64,000 bases of DNA from Sulfurimonas autotrophica DSM 16294 (lineage in GTDB: Bacteria; Campylobacterota; Campylobacteria; Campylobacterales; Sulfurimonadaceae). Shown here one piece after another: positions 21,630 to 31,147 of this stretch. The translations under genes were made by a program, and so were the position numbers. Location of the stretch: assembly GCF_000147355.1 (NCBI RefSeq), contig NC_014506.1, positions 682,001 to 746,000 on the forward strand, given 5' to 3'. The notes beneath the pieces are model-generated. The model saw only the letters and a program-made list of their open reading frames with translations. It searched no databases and had not been told where the DNA came from. Position 1 is the first letter of the stretch, and each line of letters opens with the position of its first letter.

Positions 21630-23578
21630 TTTTTAATGCCGTTGAGTCTTAGCAGCTGGCTTGTATTTGCATCTCTGCCCATCAGTGCATGATAGAGCTT
21701 TTGCATACTTTGTGAACCGCCGCGATGCAAAATGATATTTTGATACTGTTTTGCAATAGGTGAATTAAATATATTTTCATCAACAACAGCATAAAAAGTA
21801 TCTGCACTCAGTACTTCTGCCCATTTATAGCTATAATATCCTGCCGCATAGCCGCCTGAAAATATATGAGCAAATCCATTCTGAAATTTATTATATTTCG
21901 GCGGTTTTATGAGTGCAGTTTTATTCCTGATACTATCAAGTAAATTTTGTACTTCATCTCCTTGATATACTTTTGTATGGAGTTTAAAATCAAAGAGTGA
22001 AAACTCCAGTTGTCTGAGCATTCCCATAGCAGATAAAAAGTTTTTACTTCGTACAAGCTTGTTTATCATTTCATCGGAAATTATTTCATTCGTTTCGTAA
22101 TGTTTTGCAAACATTTTAAGCACTTGAGGTTCATATACAAAATTTTCTAAAAACTGAGAAGGAAATTCTACTGCATCCCACTCAACACCGTTTACACCGC
22201 TTACTTCGTTTTCATTGACTTCGCTGAGTATGTGGTGCAAAGTATGTCCTGTCTCATGAAAAAGAGTAACGACATCATCATGACGAAGCAGTGATGGATT
22301 TGTATCGCTAGAGGGTGGAAAGTTACACACTACAAAAGCAGAGGCAAGTTGCTGATTGCCTTTTTCATCGCTGCAATGCGTTTGCCAATTATGCATCCAT
22401 GCACCTCCGCGTTTTGACTCCCTTGCTTCTAAATCAAGATATATTCTTGCTTTTAAAATGTTATTTTCATAAACGTCATACGCATAAGCTTTTTCGTGCC
22501 ATAACTCTTCATCTACTTGTTTACATGTAATGCAAAAAAGCTTGTTTAAAAATAAAAACATCCCTTCAACAACATTCTTTTGCTCAAAATAGGGACGATA
22601 CTCTTCTTCATCTATATCATACTGGGCTTTTTTTAGTATTTCAGCGTAATAAGATGTATCGTGACTCTTCAGTTTATGCGGTGCTATGTTTTGCAGCTCT
22701 TGAAGTTCATTCTTTGCCTGAGGAATTGAGTCGTGCAGAAGATTTTCCAAGAATCCTAAAACACTTTTTTCATCTTTAGCCATTTTTGTAGCAAGGGAGA
22801 GCTCTGCATAGTTTTTAAACCCAAGCAGTTGGCTCATCTCATTTCGCAGTGCCAGTAGCTCGTCAATAATTTTTGCATTCTGTGGTGCGCGTGAAACATA
22901 GGCACGGTAGAGTTCTTCTCTAATTGCTCTGTTTTTTCCGTATGTCATATAAGCTATATATGAGGGCATCTGCAGAGTAAATTTATATTTTGTAACACCG
23001 TCCTCTTCAAATTTCGCATTTTTGATTTCGCTTTGAGGCACTCCTTCTATATCTGCTTCATCCGTTATTATGTATTCATAAGCATTTGTTGCATCAAGCA
23101 GGTTTTGCGAAAAATTATTGGAGAGTTCACTCTTTTTTATATTTATTTCTTGAAGCCTCTGTTTTGTTTTTTTATCAAGATGGGCACCGCTTAACTCAAA
23201 ATGCAAGATATTTAATTCTAAAACTCTTTTTTGTTCAACATTAAGTGATGTTATTTCATTTTGTAAAATTTTTTTGTATGCATTGTATATATCAATATTT
23301 TGTAAAAGTTGTGTCGAGTATTCTGTAATAAGCGGTAATGATTCTGTATAGACTTGTTGCGTTTTTTCAGAGTTGTTTACAGAGTTAAGATGTGATAATG
23401 GCGTAAAAAATTGTTCCAAATATTCATCCATCATTTCCAAAGGTTTTACAAAATTTGCATAGGTCTTTTTCTCTTGTTTAAGCAGATTATCTATTTTTTT
23501 ATTATTATCATCTAAGTGTTGTCTCAGTTGTAATATGAAATTTTCTAAATTACAATCAAATTTTAAAAATTTTGCCAT
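21626..23578 (-). CDS. M3-family oligopeptidase
   Basis: A 650-residue cytoplasmic zinc metallopeptidase of family M3 (oligopeptidase A type). The zinc motif is FHETGHTLHH in HExxH form, preceded by the family pattern GGAWMHNW and followed by VSGVNGVEWDAVEFPSQFLEN, which carries the third zinc ligand Glu. There is no signal peptide. The ATG has a GGAAAAA-type ribosome site in the 11-base gap after the protease gene. It most likely degrades short peptides; I see no direct link to nitrate metabolism despite the neighbourhood. Confidence 0.92.
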   Translation of the reverse strand: MAKFLKFDCNLENFILQLRQHLDDNNKKIDNLLKQEKKTYANFVKPLEMMDEYLEQFFTPLSHLNSVNNSEKTQQVYTESLPLITEYSTQLLQNIDIYNAYKKILQNEITSLNVEQKRVLELNILHFELSGAHLDKKTKQRLQEINIKKSELSNNFSQNLLDATNAYEYIITDEADIEGVPQSEIKNAKFEEDGVTKYKFTLQMPSYIAYMTYGKNRAIREELYRAYVSRAPQNAKIIDELLALRNEMSQLLGFKNYAELSLATKMAKDEKSVLGFLENLLHDSIPQAKNELQELQNIAPHKLKSHDTSYYAEILKKAQYDIDEEEYRPYFEQKNVVEGMFLFLNKLFCITCKQVDEELWHEKAYAYDVYENNILKARIYLDLEARESKRGGAWMHNWQTHCSDEKGNQQLASAFVVCNFPPSSDTNPSLLRHDDVVTLFHETGHTLHHILSEVNENEVSGVNGVEWDAVEFPSQFLENFVYEPQVLKMFAKHYETNEIISDEMINKLVRSKNFLSAMGMLRQLEFSLFDFKLHTKVYQGDEVQNLLDSIRNKTALIKPPKYNKFQNGFAHIFSGGYAAGYYSYKWAEVLSADTFYAVVDENIFNSPIAKQYQNIILHRGGSQSMQKLYHALMGRDANTSQLLRLNGIKK

Positions 23579-23589
23579 ATATTTTTCCT

Positions 23590-24678
23590 TTAGTCGTCAG
23601 TGTCTTTTTTTTGTCGTAAAGCACCATATTTATTTATCAGAATATTATCATACTTATTTGCATCTTTTATTAACTTATTTATTGCAATTTTCCCCTCTTC
23701 TTTTGTTAAGGAAGAGTCTATAACTAAATAAGAAAGATATACACTGTTTTCATTGATGGAAAATTGTAAATAAGAGAGTTTATTATTTTCATCGAGTAAA
23801 AAATCATACATTTTTTCTATATTATTTTTTGGAATACCGCAAAGTTTTGCATCTCCGATAATTATGCCGTTTTCATAATAATTGATATTTATTCTTGAAG
23901 TCCCCTCATCTACTCTCCAAGAGGACTGACTTCTTCTCGCGAGTGTGACATTAATGCCTAAGGATCCAAGTATATCTTCGATAAGTTTTGTCGGTCCGAT
24001 AGGTGTGTAGCCTTTTCTCCTGAGTCTGGCTATTTCTAGCTCTGCCCCGCATTTGGGACAATAGTCGTTTTTTATATCTTTTTCTTGAATGAGATTTTTA
24101 CAAGAGGGGCATTTTATAATGTTTTCTACAGCAAGTTTTTTAAAAGCTAAAAGTGCATCTTTAAGGTAGTGAACAGGCAGAGCAAAACCTAAATTATTTG
24201 CATTTTGAATAATGAAGGTATTGACTCCTGTGACTTCTCCTTTGTCATTTAAAAGAGGCCCTCCGCTGTTTCCCGGGTTGATGGCAGCATCAATTTGAAT
24301 ATACTCCAAATCACCCATAAGTCTGGCCGCACGTGAGACTATGCCCTCTGTTGCTGTGTAATTAAGACCGTAAGGGTGTCCTATTGCTATAGTTGTATCT
24401 CCATTTTCTACATTTTCTTGGGCAAGTTTCAGTGGATTTTTCGGTTTTTTAAAATCATATTTTATAAAAGCCAAATCATAATATGGATCATCATAAATAA
24501 CTCTCGCAATACTTCTTGGTATATGCTCTGCTTTAATAACAACTTCTTTGAGTCCTGAACATACATGAGAATTCGTTATGATTAAATCATCTATTATAAA
24601 GCCGGTTCCACTGCCGTATGGTGTCATAATCTGTATAATGTTTTCAATATAGGTTTCTAATAGAGTTTGTGTATTCAT
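23590..24678 (-). CDS. Trypsin-like serine protease with zinc ribbon and YbjN-like tail
   Basis: A 362-residue protein with no signal peptide. The trypsin-like domain (about 1-180) has the complete triad: His38 in TNSHVCSG, Asp68 in YYDLAFIKYD and Ser138 in NPGNSGGPL, as in DegP-type proteases but without a PDZ domain. A zinc ribbon follows, with CPSC at 190-193 and CPKC at 207-210. The C-terminal part (about 225-350) ends FLLDENNKLSYLQF...NKYG and resembles YbjN or secretion-chaperone-like folds; that part is tentative. It lies 3 bases from the next gene, in the kinase/phosphatase operon. Confidence 0.8.
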   Translation of the reverse strand: MNTQTLLETYIENIIQIMTPYGSGTGFIIDDLIITNSHVCSGLKEVVIKAEHIPRSIARVIYDDPYYDLAFIKYDFKKPKNPLKLAQENVENGDTTIAIGHPYGLNYTATEGIVSRAARLMGDLEYIQIDAAINPGNSGGPLLNDKGEVTGVNTFIIQNANNLGFALPVHYLKDALLAFKKLAVENIIKCPSCKNLIQEKDIKNDYCPKCGAELEIARLRRKGYTPIGPTKLIEDILGSLGINVTLARRSQSSWRVDEGTSRININYYENGIIIGDAKLCGIPKNNIEKMYDFLLDENNKLSYLQFSINENSVYLSYLVIDSSLTKEEGKIAINKLIKDANKYDNILINKYGALRQKKDTDD

Positions 24679-24681
24679 CTC

Positions 24682-25995
24682 TTATGCCTCATGAAAATTT
24701 AAATTTTTTAATGCACTAAAGTAGCTGTTTGAGAAATCATTGAGTGAACTAAAATCAAGTTCATCACCAAAAGCTTTGAGTAATTTGTACTGATGTTTAT
24801 ATTCTGAAATAATATTTTCAATTTGGGAGATTATATCACTTTTGAGAAATTTATTTTTATCTGTATCATAATAGCCACTGCAGCCTAAGGCCTTGAAATA
24901 CTCAGCATAAATAACAGAGATATAAACATGAAGTAGTTTTCTAGCCGGAGGATTTAAGCCATAGTTGTAAAGGGCATAAAGTGCTATATAACTGTAAATG
25001 GTTGGTATAATTTGAGGATGGCGATTATTTTTATACCATCTGAGTTTTATAAGAGATTCTTCTATGAAATTTATAAGCTCGTCATAGGAGCTTTTTTCAA
25101 TTTGGCTGAATGTATATTTTGCTTTATAAAAATTTAAACTAAATTCGTCAAAATTGAGCTTTTCAAGCGTCAAAATATATTTTGCAAGTTCTGCATTTTT
25201 TACTTCGGGTAAAATCTCTTCATCACCAAAATAATCTTGAAGTTGTTTCGTTAATTTTTGATATATTTTACATTTTGGAACAATAAGGTAGTCAATTTTG
25301 AACAAAAAGTTAAGATATAAAAATGACTGCATACCTATGCTGTCATCTGATGGAAGTGAGTGTATTTTTTCATTTAATTCATCTATCCATTTGTGCAAAA
25401 ATTCATATTTGACTTTTAGTTCTGTAGCATCTAGCTTTTTGATATGCTGTATATCTTCTAATTCTTTTTGTTCAAACTCACTGAGCATATGCTCTTTATC
25501 ATAATCTGCATTTAATGCCAACTCTCTTAAAGGGTAAAAAGCTTTTTGAGGTGTCATTGTAATATTATCAAGGTTGAGTTTTAATTTTATATAGTTGCTG
25601 TCACTACAGTAATTTATATAAGTAAACTGGTAATTTCTCTCAAGAACATAGCGTTTGAGCGCAACATTGGCACTTTTTGCTTTAACCATAGTCACTTCAG
25701 CATAGAGTTTTTTGTTTGTAGTAAAACCATTGACTTTTGCAGTGCCTTGATAAATTATAAATTTTAGTGTCTCATTTTCTTTTGTAAGTATAATATTTTC
25801 ATTAGAGATCCCATTTTTGTAATTCATTAAAGAATTGAAAAAGAATTCATAGGCATTTAAAATTTCTTTTTTTTCAAATGCTTCATATGCTTTGTTGAAC
25901 AGTTCTCCTTCATTCTTTGCAATATCTGCATTGATGCCTCTTCCAAAGCTTTTTAAGCAATGAGGCTTTGGTCGAAAAAAATGTAACCAGCTCAT
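24682..25995 (-). CDS. Unknown protein of the nitrate/kinase operon
   Basis: A 437-residue soluble protein with no signal peptide and no motif I recognise. The first 60 residues include a TPR-like helical pair (FNKAYEAFEKKEILNAYEFF). Residues 60-150 look beta-rich, and the rest is helical and rich in Leu, Glu, Lys and Tyr. It lies between the kinase/phosphatase (10-base gap) and the protease (3-base gap). The tight spacing suggests the three act together, but no function can be assigned. Confidence 0.7.
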   Translation of the reverse strand: MSWLHFFRPKPHCLKSFGRGINADIAKNEGELFNKAYEAFEKKEILNAYEFFFNSLMNYKNGISNENIILTKENETLKFIIYQGTAKVNGFTTNKKLYAEVTMVKAKSANVALKRYVLERNYQFTYINYCSDSNYIKLKLNLDNITMTPQKAFYPLRELALNADYDKEHMLSEFEQKELEDIQHIKKLDATELKVKYEFLHKWIDELNEKIHSLPSDDSIGMQSFLYLNFLFKIDYLIVPKCKIYQKLTKQLQDYFGDEEILPEVKNAELAKYILTLEKLNFDEFSLNFYKAKYTFSQIEKSSYDELINFIEESLIKLRWYKNNRHPQIIPTIYSYIALYALYNYGLNPPARKLLHVYISVIYAEYFKALGCSGYYDTDKNKFLKSDIISQIENIISEYKHQYKLLKAFGDELDFSSLNDFSNSYFSALKNLNFHEA

Positions 25996-26005
25996 GAATT
26001 TCCTC

Positions 26006-27646
26006 TTATTTTAATACTAAATAGATAAGTATAAAGTTTATAACTGTCATTATAGTAAAAGCACTCTTATAAAAGAGCAAGGGTGATTTTTCAATTAATG
26101 GAGCATTCTTGATAAAATATGGTTTTACTTTCTGTGGATGAGTAAGCTCATACTTCATTTCAGAGTAGTGCTCATACCTTTGATCTTTGTCTAAGGCAAT
26201 TGAGCGCATTATTACACTGTCTAGCCAATCAGGTATGTTTGAATTATAATGACTTGGTTTTTTAGCTTCTTTGAATGATGGGTTTTGAAACGGTTCTATC
26301 TCGCCATAAGGGTATTTTCCTGTTAAACTAAGGTAAAGTGTAACACCGATAGCAAAAATTTCGGTTGTTTCGCTTATAGTCTCGCCCTGAAATCTCTCAG
26401 GTGCTAAAAAGCTGGGCGTGCCGGCTCGAGATTCTTCAGAAAATATTTCTGTAATACTGCCAAAGTCGATAATTTTATACTCGGTAGTATCTTCACCTGT
26501 CTTAGCAATCATTATGTTGTTTGGTTTAATATCTCCGTGGACAAGGTCATATTTAAGTAAAAATTGAGACATATCTAGAAGTGTTCGCGCAAGTTCTACT
26601 GCATCATCTATGCTTACATGTAAATGTGATGCAAGGTAACTGTTTAGATCATCTGCGTTAAAAAGCTGCATGACATAATATCGGCAGGTTCTGTTTTTTG
26701 GAATAACAGCCTTTGGAAAAAAACTTGCTTTTAGGCGTTTTGCATTCCATGCTTCTTTAACAAATAAATCAAGAATACGGTTATCATCTTTTGCTTCAAT
26801 CGGTGCAAATTTAATCACATATTGTTTTGTCTTTTTACTCGCAAGCCAAGTCCTTTCATTTTGAATGAGAGGTTTTTCGAGTCGATAGCCATCTATTATT
26901 TGACCTGCTTTGAGTGATTGCGGAATATTTAATTTTTGTTGTTTGAGTATCTCTACTTCATCTGCATGCACAATTTCTAAAACCACTGCTGTTGTGTCAT
27001 CTCTGAGAGGATCATTCGCTAGTTTACTTGCTTGCTTCACAAGAGCAATAGCACCTTTTGAAATATTATTTTTAATGATTTCTTCAGATAGTTCATTATA
27101 CAGACCATCACTGCAAAGAAGAATTTTATCGTTTTTTTGGACAATATTTTCAAAATAAAAGGGCTGCACATCTTCACTGATTCCTATAGCTTGGGTAAGG
27201 ACATTTTCATATCCCTCTTCTTGCATTACATGATCAGATGAAAGCTGTGTTAATGAGTCATCCCTGAGCAGATAGACCCTACTGTCTCCAACATTAGCAC
27301 CGTATAAACGGTTTCCTTCTATCACAACAATTGCAAGTGTTGTTACAAGTTCACTGCGTTCATAGTTGAGTTGTGACTCTTTGTAGAGAATAGAATTTAT
27401 AGAATTTATAAACGTCTTTATTGATTTTTCAATTGACCAGGTTTTTGGACGGATTTTAAAATTGTTTATAAGGTATGAAGTGACTCTTTTTGCAGCCTGG
27501 GCACCTTCTTCGGCACTGCCTACACCATCACAGACTATGGCAATGCTCAAGTTGCCAATAGTTTTAATATCGTAAAAATCATCACCTATGAGTTCTTTTT
27601 GTTTTGCAAGAGTGAAACCTGAAGTTTTAATATTACTTTTATTCAT
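26006..27646 (-). CDS. Fused PP2C phosphatase and Ser/Thr protein kinase
   Basis: A 546-residue single-chain switch. Residues 1-230 form a PP2C phosphatase with VCDGVGSAEEGAQAA (Asp40), GDSRVYLLR (120-128), CSDGLYNEL (178-186) and RDDTTAVVLE. Residues 250-515 form a Hanks-type kinase with VIK (Lys279), HGDIKPNN (370-377, HGD in place of HRD), DFG (394-396) and APE (415-417). A single hydrophobic segment ends the chain (about 525-545), so it is probably tail-anchored in the inner membrane. It follows nirA after 74 bases. Similar fused proteins lie by nitrate assimilation genes in other proteobacteria. Confidence 0.92.
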   Translation of the reverse strand: MNKSNIKTSGFTLAKQKELIGDDFYDIKTIGNLSIAIVCDGVGSAEEGAQAAKRVTSYLINNFKIRPKTWSIEKSIKTFINSINSILYKESQLNYERSELVTTLAIVVIEGNRLYGANVGDSRVYLLRDDSLTQLSSDHVMQEEGYENVLTQAIGISEDVQPFYFENIVQKNDKILLCSDGLYNELSEEIIKNNISKGAIALVKQASKLANDPLRDDTTAVVLEIVHADEVEILKQQKLNIPQSLKAGQIIDGYRLEKPLIQNERTWLASKKTKQYVIKFAPIEAKDDNRILDLFVKEAWNAKRLKASFFPKAVIPKNRTCRYYVMQLFNADDLNSYLASHLHVSIDDAVELARTLLDMSQFLLKYDLVHGDIKPNNIMIAKTGEDTTEYKIIDFGSITEIFSEESRAGTPSFLAPERFQGETISETTEIFAIGVTLYLSLTGKYPYGEIEPFQNPSFKEAKKPSHYNSNIPDWLDSVIMRSIALDKDQRYEHYSEMKYELTHPQKVKPYFIKNAPLIEKSPLLFYKSAFTIMTVINFILIYLVLK

Positions 27647-27720
27647 TATTTGCCTTTTTTACATGTAGATAAATTTCTTGATACAAAGACAATACAGCAT
27701 GAACAGGTAAATTCATTTGT

Positions 27721-29652
27721 CTAAGCTAAATTGATATATGAACTAAGTTCAGAAAATACAACAGCACGATTACTCTCATTATTATCGAGCATTTTTGTGA
27801 GTAAATTTGCAATATTTTCATCAAGTTCAGGCAATATTTTTTTAATATTTGTAAGCTTTTCCCTCGGATTTTCATTTGTAAATCTATCATATGCAGAGTA
27901 TGCTTCTTGTTTGGAGAATGAAAAATAAATTTTACGACCCAGTTCAAAGATTTCAAACTCTTCATTCTTACCTGTTTTTGTCATCTTTTTAATATCTAAA
28001 TTAATATCAATGTGTTTTGCCCGTAAATAGGCTTGAAGTTGCATATAAAAGCCAATATAAGCATGAGAATATTGCGATAAAACTCTATCATGAAATTTCT
28101 CAAATGATTCATTTTTAAGACGTAGTTTTTTATATTCAAGTATAAGCGTTTCAACGAAAAATCTTGAAAATCTAAGAGGGGATGCCTTTATAACAGTATA
28201 ACCATTTTTACCTTCACTGACAATCTTTCCTCCTATGGTTATATGCACACCGTCTTCGGTTTGTCCATTTACTTTTGTTTTACAGCCTTCAAAACCGATA
28301 TCTCCTATTTCATGAGTTCCACAGCCTTTGACACAAGCCGACCAATACATTCTTACTCTACCGGATTTGAGTGGAACTTTAGTGCTTAAATACTCAGCCA
28401 TTTCAATAGCATCTGCTTTATTCTCAATAACACCAAAAGCACAATGTTTTGTTCCTGCGCAGGCGACAAGGTTGTTAAAATAAGGCGTATTTATATTTTT
28501 GTATCTTGTAAAAAAAGCATCTTGTAAAAGTGCAGTAGTATCTTTGACACCTAAAATGTAAATATTTTGCTCAACACTAAATCTTATTTCGCCACTGCCA
28601 TGGATTTGGCTTAACTCGGCTACTTTGATAAGATCACTTCCTGCAAATATTCCAGAAGGCACAATAACATGCACACCAAATGAACCGTCACGCAGTTGTA
28701 CTTTTCCATGCTCAGAATCTACCGGATTCATCTGCGTCATTGTATCACCGGCTGTTGCAAAGTCAACACCTGCAACCTCACGAATAGCCGTAGAAATTTC
28801 AGGCATTCCCACAGCATCGATGAGAAAGTGAAGTCTATTTTTATTTCTGTTGTCTCTAAAACCGTATTTTCTAAAGATTTCAATAAGAGAACCATAGGCT
28901 TTTAAAACTTCTTCTTCATTTGTTAAAAAGATGTCAGCACTTTTGGCAATCATGCCTACTTTGCCACCAAGAAACATGTTGTAGCCGTAAACTCCATCTT
29001 TTTGTGCAAGAACGAGAGAACAGTCATGTCCAAAAACATTACATCTGTTTACAAGTGAACCTGAAATTCCTGTATTGAATTTTCTTGGAAGTGTAGAAAT
29101 CCAGTCAGGATTTTTTAAAAAAGTTTTTTCAATTTTTTTAAGTAAATTATATGAAGGAAGCACATTGTCAAAACCGTCTTTGTCAAGCGGGTCTGTGACT
29201 ATATTTCTAAAGTTGTCTACACCTGTCTGGTAAGAAGTAAGTCCAACTGCATCAAGACCTGCTAAAATAGCAGGCATATCTTCAATGTTTAAAAAGCGAA
29301 GTTCAATCTGCGCTCTTGTCGTAATATCAATGTAGTCTTGGCCGAATTCTTTTGCAATTTCTCCGATTTTTTTTGCCTGAACTGCGCCCAGATGTCCGCC
29401 TGAAACTCTGACTCTCATCATAAATTGTTGAGGTGTCTGAGCGTCCTTGTCATAAATACCGAAACATTTTAAAAAATATTTTTTATCTTCATCAGGGATA
29501 GCGTCATACCCCTCTTTTGCATACTGTGTTATCTTCTCGAAAGCTTGCATAGGTTTCTTAAGATCTTTTACTTTTTCAATTTTATTTACTTTTTTATTTC
29601 TAGCTTCGTATGCTTTTTCTAATACTTCTAATTGCAAAATATTCTCCATCAT
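27721..29652 (-). CDS. nirA: Sirohaem nitrite (or sulfite) reductase, ferredoxin type
   Basis: A 643-residue cytoplasmic reductase that would take nitrite to ammonium in six electrons. It has the two-fold ferredoxin-like/sirohaem domains and the Fe4S4-sirohaem cysteines: CAGTKHC (C-x5-C) and CVKGC (C-x3-C). There is no NADH or FAD domain, so ferredoxin is the likely donor. About 80-100 extra residues follow the catalytic core. Sulfite reductase is the alternative, but it lies 5 bases downstream of a nitrate transporter and near a nitrate reductase, so nitrite is the better choice. Confidence 0.85.
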   Translation of the reverse strand: MMENILQLEVLEKAYEARNKKVNKIEKVKDLKKPMQAFEKITQYAKEGYDAIPDEDKKYFLKCFGIYDKDAQTPQQFMMRVRVSGGHLGAVQAKKIGEIAKEFGQDYIDITTRAQIELRFLNIEDMPAILAGLDAVGLTSYQTGVDNFRNIVTDPLDKDGFDNVLPSYNLLKKIEKTFLKNPDWISTLPRKFNTGISGSLVNRCNVFGHDCSLVLAQKDGVYGYNMFLGGKVGMIAKSADIFLTNEEEVLKAYGSLIEIFRKYGFRDNRNKNRLHFLIDAVGMPEISTAIREVAGVDFATAGDTMTQMNPVDSEHGKVQLRDGSFGVHVIVPSGIFAGSDLIKVAELSQIHGSGEIRFSVEQNIYILGVKDTTALLQDAFFTRYKNINTPYFNNLVACAGTKHCAFGVIENKADAIEMAEYLSTKVPLKSGRVRMYWSACVKGCGTHEIGDIGFEGCKTKVNGQTEDGVHITIGGKIVSEGKNGYTVIKASPLRFSRFFVETLILEYKKLRLKNESFEKFHDRVLSQYSHAYIGFYMQLQAYLRAKHIDINLDIKKMTKTGKNEEFEIFELGRKIYFSFSKQEAYSAYDRFTNENPREKLTNIKKILPELDENIANLLTKMLDNNESNRAVVFSELSSYINLA

Positions 29653-29657
29653 TTAAT

Positions 29658-30938
29658 TTATATTCTTCCACCAGCTGCAACACCCCAGGTAGTTCTCCAT
29701 CTTGTTTTTACTAAAGATATACCCATGATAGCAACAAGAACAACACCGGTGAAAATCATAAAGCCTGCTGAGTAGCCGTCAAAAGCACCTTTACTCCAAC
29801 CAAGTGTTTTAATAAGTGCAGTACCGCCAAGACCGCCGGCTGCACCGATTATACCTGTCATAATACCGATATCTTTACCAAATCTTTGTGGAACAAGTTG
29901 GAAAACTGCTCCATTTGCCATACCAAGGTTTGCCATAATTAAAAAAAGTACAACGATTGCAACCCAAAAAGGCAATGTGATAACTGCATTTACAATTGCT
30001 AAGAGAGTTACCGTACCAAAGAAAATATAAAGTGATTTAACGCCGCCCATCTTATCGGCAACAGCTCCACCGACAGGTCTTAAAACAGCACCGGCAAAAA
30101 TAGTTAATGCTCCAAAATAACCTGCGATTACTTTTACATTCGGTTCATCAAAAACATTTATTCCGAAATTACTCATATCAGCTTGATATGTATTCATAAG
30201 ATATACTTTCATATATCCGGCAAATCCGACAAATCCACCAAAACTTACTGCATAAAAAAGGTTAAACCACCATGTATCTTTATCTTTTAACAGTTTGCCA
30301 TAATCTTTTAGTTTTTTAGGACGAGGTGTATAAACTTCTTTGGGTGCATCTTTTGCTAAAAAAATGTATGTTACAAAAATTATAGTTGATAATGCACCGC
30401 CGACTAAAAATACTGCCTGCCATCCCCATATTTCTGCAATTTTTGGTGCAAAAAGGAAATCAATGACAACACCGATATTCCCGGCTCCTGCAATACCCAA
30501 AACGATACCTTGCAGTTTAGGAGGATACCATTGACCGGCCTGTGGCAGCGCAACTGCAAAAGACGCTCCGGCAAAACCTAAGCCTGTCGCAACAACCAAA
30601 AGCTCGTTATATGTGATGCCTTCTCCTCTGAAAAATGCGTAAAACAAAACAGAAATAACAACTGCCTGTGCCATTAAAGCTGTTTTCTTAGCTCCAAACT
30701 TATCAACGCCGAAACCGAGTAAAATACGAAGCAGTGCACCTGCTAAAATAGGAATAGAAAGAAGTGTTGCTTTTTGCGAAGCACTTATGATAAATCCATG
30801 TGTTGCTAATGACTCACTGATTTCTGTCGCTAAGGGTCCGAGCATTGTCCAGACCATAAAACTAAAATCGAAATATAAGAAAGCTGCAAAAAGTGTTTTT
30901 GCATCTCCTTGACCTTTGAGGGCTTTAAAACTTGCCAT
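29658..30938 (-). CDS. nasA: Nitrate/nitrite transporter, MFS NNP family
   Basis: A 426-residue inner-membrane carrier with about 12 hydrophobic segments. NNP-family marks include FVGFAGYMKVYLMNTY, AGASFAVALPQAGQWYP and LGMANGAVFQLVPQRFG, the last resembling the conserved nitrate signature; GIAGAGNIGVV also fits. It is probably the uptake step for nitrate assimilation. A GGAGAAAAC ribosome site precedes the ATG. It is the first gene of the minus-strand operon and diverges from the NO reductase genes, with a 209-base shared control region between. Confidence 0.9.
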   Translation of the reverse strand: MASFKALKGQGDAKTLFAAFLYFDFSFMVWTMLGPLATEISESLATHGFIISASQKATLLSIPILAGALLRILLGFGVDKFGAKKTALMAQAVVISVLFYAFFRGEGITYNELLVVATGLGFAGASFAVALPQAGQWYPPKLQGIVLGIAGAGNIGVVIDFLFAPKIAEIWGWQAVFLVGGALSTIIFVTYIFLAKDAPKEVYTPRPKKLKDYGKLLKDKDTWWFNLFYAVSFGGFVGFAGYMKVYLMNTYQADMSNFGINVFDEPNVKVIAGYFGALTIFAGAVLRPVGGAVADKMGGVKSLYIFFGTVTLLAIVNAVITLPFWVAIVVLFLIMANLGMANGAVFQLVPQRFGKDIGIMTGIIGAAGGLGGTALIKTLGWSKGAFDGYSAGFMIFTGVVLVAIMGISLVKTRWRTTWGVAAGGRI

Positions 30939-31079
30939 ATTGTTTTCTCCAATTCAATTAATGGTGTAATTATAGTTAAAAACATTCTGAATATAGAATA
31001 GTAACTGATTAAAAAATAAGCAATAGTAAAAATTTAAAAGATTAAAAAATATACATTTTTCATATTAAAGAATAATATT

Positions 31080-31095
31080 ATTGATATATATCAAT
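31080..31095. promoter_or_regulatory. FNR/CRP-family palindrome upstream of the NO reductase
   Basis: TTGATATATATCAA at 31081-31094 is a perfect match to the FNR-type consensus TTGATnnnnATCAA, and the flanking A and T extend the symmetry. Its centre (31087.5) is about 38-41 bases before the start point expected from a -10 box TAGAAT at 31117-31122, which suits class II activation of the gene at 31148. The site lies in the control region shared with the nitrate transporter. The regulator could be FNR, NNR or another CRP/FNR member. Confidence 0.7.
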
Positions 31096-31147
31096 TTTTT
31101 ATATCTTCGGTTTATATAGAATTTATGAAAATTTAAGGAGACATAAT

